DNA of 18,847 nucleotides from Verrucomicrobia bacterium UBA1727 (GTDB lineage Bacteria > Verrucomicrobiota > Kiritimatiellia > RFP12 > UBA1067), in assembly GCA_002315875.1 (NCBI GenBank), contig DCIL01000045.1:1-18847 (forward strand), in the 5' to 3' direction. Positions 7,191 to 14,328 of the stretch are shown piece after piece. Each line of letters starts with the position of its first letter. Within the stretch, counting starts at the first letter, position 1. Both the position numbers and the translations under genes were made by a program. Under the pieces are notes generated by a model that saw nothing but the letters and a program-made list of their open reading frames with translations, was not told the DNA's origin and did no database searches.

Positions 7191-9259
7191 GTAGTCCCGT
7201 AAAGATCACGTTCTTCCGCAGCATCGGGCATGCGCGCAACCTCTATTCGACTGCGATAGCCGTTGGTCTTTTCCTGGCGGTTTCCGCGGCGCTTTTCGTC
7301 TACAATCTCGCCTGCGCCGAGGGTACGCGGGTGTCGTTGGCCGTTATCTGGGCCTCGTCCGTCGCGCCCATCGCGCCGGCGCTCGCGGCGTTTCTCGCGA
7401 TGGACGTATGGAGCGACGAGCTCAAGTCGGGGCGAATCGATCTTCTGCTGACATCGTCCGTCTTCGAGCGCGATTTCGTCTTTGGCAAGTTCTACGGGGT
7501 GTGGTTGATGACGATGGTGGCGGTGCTCCTCTCCTTCGTCTCCACGGTGACGGTGCTCGGGGCGCTTGCGCCCGGTTCGCTTTTCGGTTCTTCCGGACCG
7601 CTTGCCTTCCTGCCTGCCTTCATTGCGCTTCTCCTGCAGACGATGCTCTGGTCATCGATCTCGACGGCGATGAGCGCGCTTACGGCGTATGCGCCCGCGG
7701 CGTTTACGTTTTCCGCGCTCCTGACCATCGCCTTGCCGCGGTGCGGCTGGCTGGCGATCATGATGTTCTCGGGCAAGGGACGCAGCTGGTTCGGCGAGAT
7801 GCCGCTTGATGCGGACGTGATGGACATCGCTTCGGGCGTTCTTTCCACGAGTTCGCTCGCCTTTTATTTCGCCGGCACGCTCGCAGCTCTCTTCATCACG
7901 TCCAAGGCGGTGATGCGCGTTCGCTGTGCGGGCCGCGGCGGGCGTGGACGAAGGGCTGCCAGCGTCGTCGCTTCGTTGCTCGCGATCGTGGCGGCTGCGC
8001 TTGCGGTCCGTCTCGCCTGGCGATACGATGTCACGCTCGACTTGCCGGTTTCGAACATCTCCACCGTCTTCTCCCAGCGTACGCGTGGTGTACTTGCCGA
8101 GTCCTCTGGAGAGATCACGGCTACGCTCTTTCTGGCGAGAAACGACAGCAATTTCCGCCGGATCGGGCATCTCCTGCGCACGATGAAGCGCGAGGCCGCA
8201 TCGCACGGCGGGGCGAGATTCGAGTTGCGGTTTGTGGACCCGAGGTGGGATATCGGTGACGCGGAACGGCTGGTGCGGCTCGGGCTCGAAGAGAAGTCGG
8301 TGATGCTCACGCGCCGCGGACGCAAGGTGACGATCGCGATCGGTGAGGAGTTCGGCGAGCAGGATCTTACATCCGCCATTCGCCGCCTGACGACGCCGCC
8401 TCAACGCCGCAACGTGTACTGGACGTATGGCCACGGAGAGGCGCGGTTCGATGACTACGGTTCCTTCGGCATGAGCGACATCGCGCGGGCGCTTTCTCGC
8501 GAGGGCTATCAGAATTCGGTTATCGATCTCACGGCCGGTGCGGCGGTGCCTGCGGACTGTGCGCTCATCGCGATCGCGGGCGCCAAGAATGCGTTTTCGC
8601 GGGTGGAACTCGGACGGCTCGATGCGTATATGAAAGAGGGTGGACGACTCCTCGTCTTCACCGGACAGAATTCCGAAGTCGGAGTAGGTCCGCTTTTGCC
8701 CGCGTGGGGCGTTAGGATGATCGTACCGTCGTTCAAGGACGCGCCTACGCTTTCGGGGTCGGATGTCATCGCCTCGGCCTTTGCGGAACATCCGCTCACC
8801 TCTCCCCTCAAGGGTTCGCGGATCGTCCTTGAAAGGCCAGTCGCCTTCGCTTCGTCCGCCGCGGTCGGCGAGTCGTCCGCCACCGAACGGCTCGAATTTA
8901 CGCCGCTTGCCACCGTCGGCGAAATCGCGGTGGCAGCGTCCATCGAGCGCGGGGCGGGGGCGGGCAGCGACGTGGCGATTCGTCCGACGCGTCTCGTGGC
9001 GATCGGCGATCCGGGCTTTCCGTTGAACCTTTCGCTTTCGCTGAAGGCGAACGCCAATCGCGATTTCATTCTCAATGCCGTCGCTTATCTGTCCGGCACC
9101 GAGTCCGCCGGCTCGAGCGATTCCAGAGCCGACCTTTTGTTGACCGGCTTCGACCGTTCGGGACAGCTTCGTCACCTGGTCTGGTCCGCGCTCGTCCTGC
9201 CGGCGGTGGTTTTCGCGGTTCTCTTCCTGATTGCGATGAGAAGGAGGCACCGGTCATGA
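7187..9259 (+). CDS. Fused ABC-2 permease / GldG-type auxiliary protein
   Basis: A 690-residue membrane protein. Residues 1-~245 form an ABC-2 permease like GldF, with about six hydrophobic segments (for example LYSTAIAVGLFLAVSAALF near the start and a long pair around 145-195). A basic linker (GRGGRGRR, ~248) leads to another membrane helix and then a GldG-like extracytoplasmic region to ~665 (VYWTYGHGEARFDDYG matches the family's GHGE element). A last helix and a basic end (AMRRRHRS) anchor the C-terminus. In most genomes GldF and GldG are two genes; here they are one frame. Start is GTG 7187 in a GTGA overlap with the ATPase stop, backed by GGAAGG at 7172-7177; the longer frame starting at 7067 lies inside the ATPase gene and is rejected. 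The name Gld reflects family resemblance; gliding is not implied. Substrate unknown. Confidence 0.85.
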   Translation: MSSPVKITFFRSIGHARNLYSTAIAVGLFLAVSAALFVYNLACAEGTRVSLAVIWASSVAPIAPALAAFLAMDVWSDELKSGRIDLLLTSSVFERDFVFGKFYGVWLMTMVAVLLSFVSTVTVLGALAPGSLFGSSGPLAFLPAFIALLLQTMLWSSISTAMSALTAYAPAAFTFSALLTIALPRCGWLAIMMFSGKGRSWFGEMPLDADVMDIASGVLSTSSLAFYFAGTLAALFITSKAVMRVRCAGRGGRGRRAASVVASLLAIVAAALAVRLAWRYDVTLDLPVSNISTVFSQRTRGVLAESSGEITATLFLARNDSNFRRIGHLLRTMKREAASHGGARFELRFVDPRWDIGDAERLVRLGLEEKSVMLTRRGRKVTIAIGEEFGEQDLTSAIRRLTTPPQRRNVYWTYGHGEARFDDYGSFGMSDIARALSREGYQNSVIDLTAGAAVPADCALIAIAGAKNAFSRVELGRLDAYMKEGGRLLVFTGQNSEVGVGPLLPAWGVRMIVPSFKDAPTLSGSDVIASAFAEHPLTSPLKGSRIVLERPVAFASSAAVGESSATERLEFTPLATVGEIAVAASIERGAGAGSDVAIRPTRLVAIGDPGFPLNLSLSLKANANRDFILNAVAYLSGTESAGSSDSRADLLLTGFDRSGQLRHLVWSALVLPAVVFAVLFLIAMRRRHRS
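9241..9247 (+). promoter_or_regulatory. Strong ribosome binding site for the DUF4340 gene
   Basis: AAGGAGG sits 8 nt before ATG 9256 and inside the end of the permease gene. It is the clearest Shine-Dalgarno sequence in the window and fixes the start of the next gene. Confidence 0.85.
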
Positions 9260-10968
9260 GCAATCTGAGAAGCATCCTCCTTCTTCTGTTCGTCATCGCG
9301 TCCCTGGCGTTCTTAAACCTCTATTCGGTCCGTAGCGGCAATGCTCCGCGAGCGATTGCGAGAACTACGCTCATTGAGTCCGACTCGGCGGTGAGCGCCT
9401 TTTCCATCTGCCATGCGGGTGGCGACGCGGTGCGGCTCGAGAAGCGCGGCGGTTCGTGGCGGATGGTCGAGCCGTTCGAGGGCGGGGTGGACGAGCGGGT
9501 GGTGCTAAAGGTGCTCGATCGCATCGCGTATACGAGAATCACGGACGTGATGGGCGAGTCGGAACTTCAGAGGCGTAATCTCACGCGCGCTGATTTTACG
9601 TTGGAAAATCCGCTGATGACGCTCGATGTCGAGCTCAATGGAAAAAGCGAGACCTTCGGCTTCGGCAGGCCCACCCCTGCGGGAGACGGTGTTTACGTGT
9701 CCATCGCGGGACTTTCCGCCGTATTCGTCGCGCCGGCTGAGATTCTCTCCGCCGTGGATATGAAGGCGGACTCATTCCGTCTCAAGTCGCTCGTTATCGT
9801 AGGTCCCGAGTCTGTGCGCGCCTTTGAAGTGAAGCGCGGTGCGGAACAGTCCGAGCAGTTCGATCGTACGGCGGACGGATGGAAGACCTCGTCCGGCAAG
9901 CCCTCGGTGAAGCGCATCGAGGACTTCCTCGCGGCGCTTTCTGCCGCGGAAGCGTCCGAATTCGTCTGGCCCAAAGCTTCCACGAACGGCGCGGAGAAGG
10001 CGGAACAATCCAAGGTGCTTTCGGCGTCCGCCCTGGCCGGTTACGGACTCGATCCCGATTCCGCCATCACGGTCACGCTCAAGTGCATTGACGGACGCGA
10101 CCGCCAGGTTTCGTTCGGAAAGGGCGCGGGGGCGGGCCTCGTCAATGCGCTGATTCACGAAGGCGGCACGGTCGTGGCCGTATCCGCGGGCTTGAAGGAC
10201 GCGTTGACGCGCGACAAGAAGCTTTTCTCCGATTCGCGGCTGTTCCCGGTCGAGTCCTCTTCGGTCACGGCCTTTACATTGGTCGATGGCTCCGTCACCT
10301 GCACGCTGGCGCGTGATGCCGCGGGCGCATGGCGGCTCGAGCAGCCGGTTTCCGCGCCGGCTGATTCCGAAATCGCCGAGGCGGTGCTGAAGAAGATCCT
10401 CGCGCTGATGCCGTCCGATCTCGATGCCAACGGCATCACCGTCACGCTGCCGTCCGGATGCGAACCGGCGAAGGTAGCGGCGTCCGCGCTTTTGGGCAAG
10501 GACGGTTTCTCCGTCTTTCGTTCTCGCGAGGTGCTGCGCCTCGATCCTCAGCTCGTCAAGCGTCTTTCGGTGACTCCCGAAGGCGCCGCCGCTCCTGCTC
10601 GGGCCGTATCCTATTCGCGTGAGTCGCGCACCTGGAGCGTGGACGTGCCGGAGGGCGCGGGCGAGGTCGATTCGCAGACGCTCGATGCGGTGCTCACCGA
10701 GTTCAATCCGCTCCTGGCCGAACGGGTCGTCTCGCTCAAGGCCGATCAGGATAATCTCGATGACTTCGGTCTCGACAAGCCCTATCTTACGATCGCCATC
10801 GATCCGGTGACCGAAGAGGCGGTCCGCCGCAACCTGATCATCGGTGCTGAGACCGAGAACGGACGCTATGCCACCATCGGCTCGTCCGACGCGGTATTCG
10901 TGATTTCCGATTCGACGGTGAGGAAACTCTCCGTCTCGTTTGTTCGCAAGACGAATGGTTCAAAATGA
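9256..10968 (+). CDS. DUF4340 domain protein, membrane-anchored partner of the Gld-type transporter
   Basis: A 570-residue protein with one N-terminal membrane helix (ILLLLFVIASLAFLNLY) and a long extracytoplasmic part. At least three similar units of DUF4340 type can be seen, each with a Trp-containing strand (GSWRMVEP, DGWKTSSG, RTWSVDVP), a helix with an aromatic or hydrophobic core, and a Gly-rich beta pair (for example FGFGRPTPAGDGVYVS). The family is often found right after GldG-like genes and is thought to act with the ABC exporter; its molecular function is not established. The start ATG overlaps the permease stop (ATGA) and has an excellent ribosome site. No catalytic motif is recognised. 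Confidence 0.85.
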   Translation: MSNLRSILLLLFVIASLAFLNLYSVRSGNAPRAIARTTLIESDSAVSAFSICHAGGDAVRLEKRGGSWRMVEPFEGGVDERVVLKVLDRIAYTRITDVMGESELQRRNLTRADFTLENPLMTLDVELNGKSETFGFGRPTPAGDGVYVSIAGLSAVFVAPAEILSAVDMKADSFRLKSLVIVGPESVRAFEVKRGAEQSEQFDRTADGWKTSSGKPSVKRIEDFLAALSAAEASEFVWPKASTNGAEKAEQSKVLSASALAGYGLDPDSAITVTLKCIDGRDRQVSFGKGAGAGLVNALIHEGGTVVAVSAGLKDALTRDKKLFSDSRLFPVESSSVTAFTLVDGSVTCTLARDAAGAWRLEQPVSAPADSEIAEAVLKKILALMPSDLDANGITVTLPSGCEPAKVAASALLGKDGFSVFRSREVLRLDPQLVKRLSVTPEGAAAPARAVSYSRESRTWSVDVPEGAGEVDSQTLDAVLTEFNPLLAERVVSLKADQDNLDDFGLDKPYLTIAIDPVTEEAVRRNLIIGAETENGRYATIGSSDAVFVISDSTVRKLSVSFVRKTNGSK

Positions 10969-10979
10969 AGGATATGAAT

Positions 10980-12659
10980 ATGACAATCAGAACTCAGTTC
11001 GAGAAATGGGTTTCGGAACAGCCGAATGCGTGTTTCATTCGCTACGCCGATGGCAAGGAGTGGAAATCGATCAGCTGGACTGAATTCGCCCGGGGCGTCC
11101 GCGAAATCGCCGAGGGCTACGGACGCGAGTTCCGTCTCAAGCCGCGCGAGGAGAATGCTGCGATCATTCTCGGCAACTCGCCCTCGTGGATCGAGGCGTA
11201 CCTCGCTCAGGTCGGCACCGGTGCGACCGTAGTGCCGATCGATCCGAAGCTTCACAACGATGAAGTTCAGTATATTCTCAAAGACGCCCAGGTGCGGGTC
11301 GTCACGACCGACAAGGCCCACATCAAGATGATGATGGCGATCGCCAAAGATCTTCCCGATTTGAGGGCGGTGGTCATCACCGACGGTCCGGTCCATGACG
11401 GACAGAAGATCGAGGATCGCGTCGGGGTCTACGAATACAACCGTCTGCGCGTTTCCGAAGGCAATTGGTATGCCGAACATCAGGCGGACGAGACCGACGT
11501 CGCTTCGATCATCTACACCTCGGGTACGACCGGCAAGCCGAAGGGTGCGATGCTCACCCATCGCAACTTCATCTCCGATGCCGCAGGCGCGCTGAAGGTC
11601 TTTGGAGCTCCGATCACTCCCAAGGACTCCTTCTTCGTGGTGCTGCCGCTCTTCCACGCCTTCTCGTTCTGCGCCAACTTCGTGGTGCCGATGCTATCGG
11701 GAAGTTCGATGTATTTCATGCAGTCGTTGCGCACCATCGCCCAGGATCTCCATGATCTCAAGCCGACCGTGTTCTGTGCGGTGCCGCTCTTGGCGGAAAA
11801 GCTCCACGAGAAGATCGAAAGCGCCTTGGAGAAGTCCAAGCTCGCCCAGTTCCTGATGAAGATCGGCCTGCGCGGACCGGTCATGCACATGGTGAAGCTC
11901 CGTCTTGGCGGACGCCTCCGCTTCATGATCACCGGCGGCGCGCCGTGTCCCCGCAACGTGATGGAAAGCTTCAACCGCATCCACGTCCGCTTCCTCGAAG
12001 GATACGGACTTACCGAGTGCTCGCCGATCGTCTCGGTGTGTCCGCCCGAGGTAACGAAGATCGGTTCGATCGGACTTCCCTGCGGTGGTGTCGAGGTGCG
12101 GCTTGCGGACCAGAACGAGGCCGGTGTCGGCGAGCTGCAGGTCAAGGGATCGAATGTCATGGTCGGCTACTTCCACAATCCCGACGCTTCCGCCGAGGCG
12201 TTCGAGGATGACGGCAAGGGCGGACTCTGGCTCCGCACCGGCGACCTCGCTTCGATGGACGAGGACGGCTACATCTACATCCGTGGACGCAAGAAGGCGC
12301 TCATCGTCAACCGCGAGGGCAAGAACATCTATCCAGAAGAGGTCGAGGTGATGATCCAGAAGGAAATGTGCGTCGGCGATGTGGTCGTCATCGGCTATAC
12401 GAAGGGAGATGATCCGGGCGAGAAGGTCGGCGCGATCGTGCATCCGAACGAGGACTGGTTCAAGGATCACAACGGCGGAAAGCTTCCGGACTGGGAGGAG
12501 ATGGAGAAGACCACCATCAAGAAGGTGCAGGAGAAGTGTGCGGAACTGGCTGACTACAAGCGCGTGCGCAAGATCGTCATTTCCCGCGAGCCGCTCGTGC
12601 GCACTTCGATCGGCAAGGTCAAGCGCGTCACCTACAAGGGCACGCTCAACGAAGAGTGA
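10980..12659 (+). CDS. AMP-forming acyl ligase (long-chain acyl-CoA / acyl-ACP synthetase type)
   Basis: A 559-residue member of the ANL (AMP-binding) superfamily, which activates a carboxylic acid as acyl-AMP and passes it to CoA or a carrier-protein thiol. The P-loop YTSGTTGKPKG is at 179-189, the GYGLTE motif at 341-346, the ATP-ribose Asp422 in TGDL, the hinge region is IRGRKKALIVNREGKNIYPEE, and the catalytic Lys is probably Lys546 in TSIGKVKR. No transmembrane helix is obvious. Overall likeness is to fatty acyl ligases, but the acyl substrate cannot be told from sequence. Start: AAGGA at 10968-10972 lies 7 nt before ATG 10980, which I prefer. ATG 10965 overlaps the DUF4340 stop (ATGA) and adds five residues; either is possible. 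The tandem ACP two genes on is a plausible acceptor. Confidence 0.88.
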   Translation: MTIRTQFEKWVSEQPNACFIRYADGKEWKSISWTEFARGVREIAEGYGREFRLKPREENAAIILGNSPSWIEAYLAQVGTGATVVPIDPKLHNDEVQYILKDAQVRVVTTDKAHIKMMMAIAKDLPDLRAVVITDGPVHDGQKIEDRVGVYEYNRLRVSEGNWYAEHQADETDVASIIYTSGTTGKPKGAMLTHRNFISDAAGALKVFGAPITPKDSFFVVLPLFHAFSFCANFVVPMLSGSSMYFMQSLRTIAQDLHDLKPTVFCAVPLLAEKLHEKIESALEKSKLAQFLMKIGLRGPVMHMVKLRLGGRLRFMITGGAPCPRNVMESFNRIHVRFLEGYGLTECSPIVSVCPPEVTKIGSIGLPCGGVEVRLADQNEAGVGELQVKGSNVMVGYFHNPDASAEAFEDDGKGGLWLRTGDLASMDEDGYIYIRGRKKALIVNREGKNIYPEEVEVMIQKEMCVGDVVVIGYTKGDDPGEKVGAIVHPNEDWFKDHNGGKLPDWEEMEKTTIKKVQEKCAELADYKRVRKIVISREPLVRTSIGKVKRVTYKGTLNEE

Positions 12660-13090
12660 TGAAGGGCGTCTTCGAGGTCGGTTCGGTCGAGGAGACCTGG
12701 TCGCTCGCCGCGCAATTCGCCGCGGAGCTCAAGAGCGGAGACGTCGTTTGTCTCGAAGGTGATCTCGGAGCCGGCAAGACCACGTTCACTCAGGGACTCG
12801 CCGCGGCGCTCAAGGTCAAGGGACGCGTGTCGAGTCCGACCTTCTGTCTCGTCCAGGAACATCGTTGCACCGAAGGCGCGGCGATTCCGATGCTGGTGCA
12901 CATGGATCTCTATCGTCTCAACGACGAGCGTGATGTGCTCGCCATCGGCTGGGAGGATTATCTCGCGGCCGGCGCCATGCTCGTCGTCGAGTGGCCGGAA
13001 AGGGCGGGCTCGCTCGTGCCGGAGGACGCGCGGCATATCGTCTTCACCCATCTCGAGGGCGAAGAGCACCGCCGCATTGAATTCAGATGA
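12659..13090 (+). CDS. tsaE: tRNA threonylcarbamoyladenosine biosynthesis ATPase TsaE
   Basis: A 143-residue P-loop ATPase that works with TsaB and TsaD to make t6A37 in tRNAs reading ANN codons. The Walker A GDLGAGKTT (34-42, Lys40), SPTF at 59-62, HMDLYR at 81-86 and EWPE at 111-114 match the family, and length is typical. Start is ATG 12659, sharing one base with the ligase stop (TGATG); GTG 12656 just before it is less likely. GAAGAG at 12651-12656 is a weak ribosome site. TsaB and TsaD are not in the window, so this looks like a housekeeping gene riding in the operon. Confidence 0.95.
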   Translation: MKGVFEVGSVEETWSLAAQFAAELKSGDVVCLEGDLGAGKTTFTQGLAAALKVKGRVSSPTFCLVQEHRCTEGAAIPMLVHMDLYRLNDERDVLAIGWEDYLAAGAMLVVEWPERAGSLVPEDARHIVFTHLEGEEHRRIEFR

Positions 13091-13491
13091 ATCGCTTCTT
13101 TGAAAGTGCCGCGCGCGTACTGGAAGTCGACTCGGTCGATTTCAATACTGAGTTCCGTAGGGTTCCCGGCTGGTGCTCGCTCCATGCCTTCGGACTCTTG
13201 GTGATGCTCGAGAACGATTTTGCCGCGCCGATGGACATCGTCCGAATGCGCGAGATGAAGACCGTCGGCGAGCTTTATGTCCACGCTTTCATCGCGCTCG
13301 TCGCATCTATTACCGGTGCCGCGGTCGCCGAGCTTTCGTCGGAATCCGCGATGGGCGATGTTTCCGGTTGGGACAGCGTCAATCACCTGCGCATATTCAT
13401 GGAAGCCGAGAAGCGCTTCGGAGTAAGGTATGAACTTCAGGAAATGCCGGCCGTGAAGACGATTGCCGATTTCGTGCGCGCCGGCAGATAG
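13087..13491 (+). CDS. Tandem (two-domain) acyl carrier protein
   Basis: A 134-residue cytoplasmic protein made of two ACP-like units about 66 residues apart. Unit 1 (1-~67) has GWCSL with Ser31 followed by a helix (LHAFGLLVMLENDF) and KTVGEL. Unit 2 (~68-134) has GWDSV with Ser97, then NHLRIFMEAEKRFGV and KTIADF. Both have the DSL-serine, helix II and helix IV pattern of phosphopantetheine carriers. In unit 1 the usual Asp before the serine is Cys30, so modification there may be weaker or absent. Each unit is a little short of the usual ~75-80 residues. The ATG overlaps the TsaE stop (ATGA). Upstream lies an acyl ligase and downstream an Lgt-family protein, so an acyl-transfer role is plausible. 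ACP identity is inferred from motif pattern only. Confidence 0.75.
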   Translation: MNRFFESAARVLEVDSVDFNTEFRRVPGWCSLHAFGLLVMLENDFAAPMDIVRMREMKTVGELYVHAFIALVASITGAAVAELSSESAMGDVSGWDSVNHLRIFMEAEKRFGVRYELQEMPAVKTIADFVRAGR

Positions 13492-13498
13492 GAGCGGA

Positions 13499-14257
13499 AT
13501 GTATCCAGATCTCATCGACCTCGGTTTTCTTCATCTCAAGACCTACGGCGCGTGCATGGCCGTCGGTTTCCTCGTCTGTTGGAAGCTCATCGAGGTGTTG
13601 TCGCGTCGGAAGGATCTCTCCAATCTCCTGATGTCGCTGATGATCTCCGGTGTGGTCGGCTCGCGCATCGCCTATGTGATCGAACACTGGAGCGTGGAGT
13701 TCGCCCAGCATCCAGAACGCATCATCCGCGTCGATCAGGGCGGGCTCATGTTCTATGGTGGACTCATCCTCGCCATTCTCGTCTTCTTCACCTGGTGTTT
13801 CGTCCGTCACGAGAAGACGCTCGAGCTCGCCGACCTGCTCGCCGCGGTGATTCCGCTCGGCCACGCCTTCGGACGCATCGGCTGCTTCTTCTACGGCTGT
13901 TGTTACGGACGCGATTCCGAGTGCTGGTGCGCGGTGGTGTTCCCGAAGGGGAGTCCGAGCTGGTTCGAACACGGACGACGCATGGCTGCGGTATTGCCGA
14001 CTCAGCTTTTCGAGGCCGCCGCGCTGCTGGTGCTCTTCGGACTTCTGATGTGGCTCTGGCGCAAGACCTGGAGACGTCCGGGGTTCATTTCCGCCGCCTA
14101 CCTCGCCGGTTACGCGATCATCCGTTTCGGCATCGAGTATCTCCGCGGCGATCCCAGGGCCGCAGTAGGTCCGTTCTCGATCTCCCAGACGATTTCACTG
14201 GCCATGCTCGTCATTGCCGGCCTCATCGCCTTGAGGGCCAAACGGTTGAACGGGTAG
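13499..14257 (+). CDS. Lgt-family prolipoprotein diacylglyceryl transferase, divergent
   Basis: A 252-residue polytopic membrane protein of the Lgt fold, with about seven hydrophobic segments. Canonical Lgt moves a diacylglyceryl group from phosphatidylglycerol to the lipobox Cys of prolipoproteins. Family marks are the core GRIGCFFYGCCYG at 125-137 with Arg126 and Gly137, the GGLMFYGG turn at 81-88, PTQLFEA, and a C-terminal IIRFGIEYLRGDPR. Aligned by eye to E. coli Lgt, His103 is Tyr86, Asn146 is Cys129 and Glu151 is Cys134, while Arg143 and the Arg239 region are kept. Such Cys-rich versions occur in annotated Lgts of other phyla, so it may still be the housekeeping enzyme, or an altered acyl/lipid transferase. 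Start ATG 13499 has AGGAG at 13490-13494; the longer frame overlaps the ACP gene. This is the last gene of the operon. Confidence 0.75.
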   Translation: MYPDLIDLGFLHLKTYGACMAVGFLVCWKLIEVLSRRKDLSNLLMSLMISGVVGSRIAYVIEHWSVEFAQHPERIIRVDQGGLMFYGGLILAILVFFTWCFVRHEKTLELADLLAAVIPLGHAFGRIGCFFYGCCYGRDSECWCAVVFPKGSPSWFEHGRRMAAVLPTQLFEAAALLVLFGLLMWLWRKTWRRPGFISAAYLAGYAIIRFGIEYLRGDPRAAVGPFSISQTISLAMLVIAGLIALRAKRLNG

Positions 14258-14275
14258 CGGTGGTTTTGCTACACT
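14246..14275 (+). promoter_or_regulatory. Extended -10 promoter for the GH31 / debranching enzyme genes
   Basis: TTGAAC at 14246-14251 and TACACT at 14270-14275 are separated by 18 nt, and TGC (14267-14269) directly precedes the -10. The box layout copies the promoter ahead of the tRNA. The predicted start is near 14282, giving a leader of ~47 nt. The -35 box overlaps the end of the Lgt gene. Confidence 0.6.
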
Positions 14276-14302
14276 ACTGGCATCTGTCTATGGGATGGCA
14301 GT
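14276..14302. repeat. Imperfect inverted repeat between promoter and GH31 gene
   Basis: ACTGGCATC (14276-14284) pairs with GATGGCAGT (14294-14302) with one G-G mismatch and a 9-nt loop. It starts directly after the -10 box, so the left arm spans the likely start point. It has no T-run after it, so it is a weak terminator candidate for the upstream operon and more likely an operator or 5'-leader hairpin. Confidence 0.45.
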
Positions 14303-14328
14303 GGATTAAATAAATTATTAGGTAAATC

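Noticed and set aside
7652..9250. 532-residue open frame on the minus strand
   Set aside because: Arg-rich shadow of the permease/GldG gene, an effect of high GC and codon use; no family likeness.
13463..13498. Longer start for the Lgt gene
   Set aside because: It overlaps the ACP gene end and ATG 13499 has AGGAG just before it.
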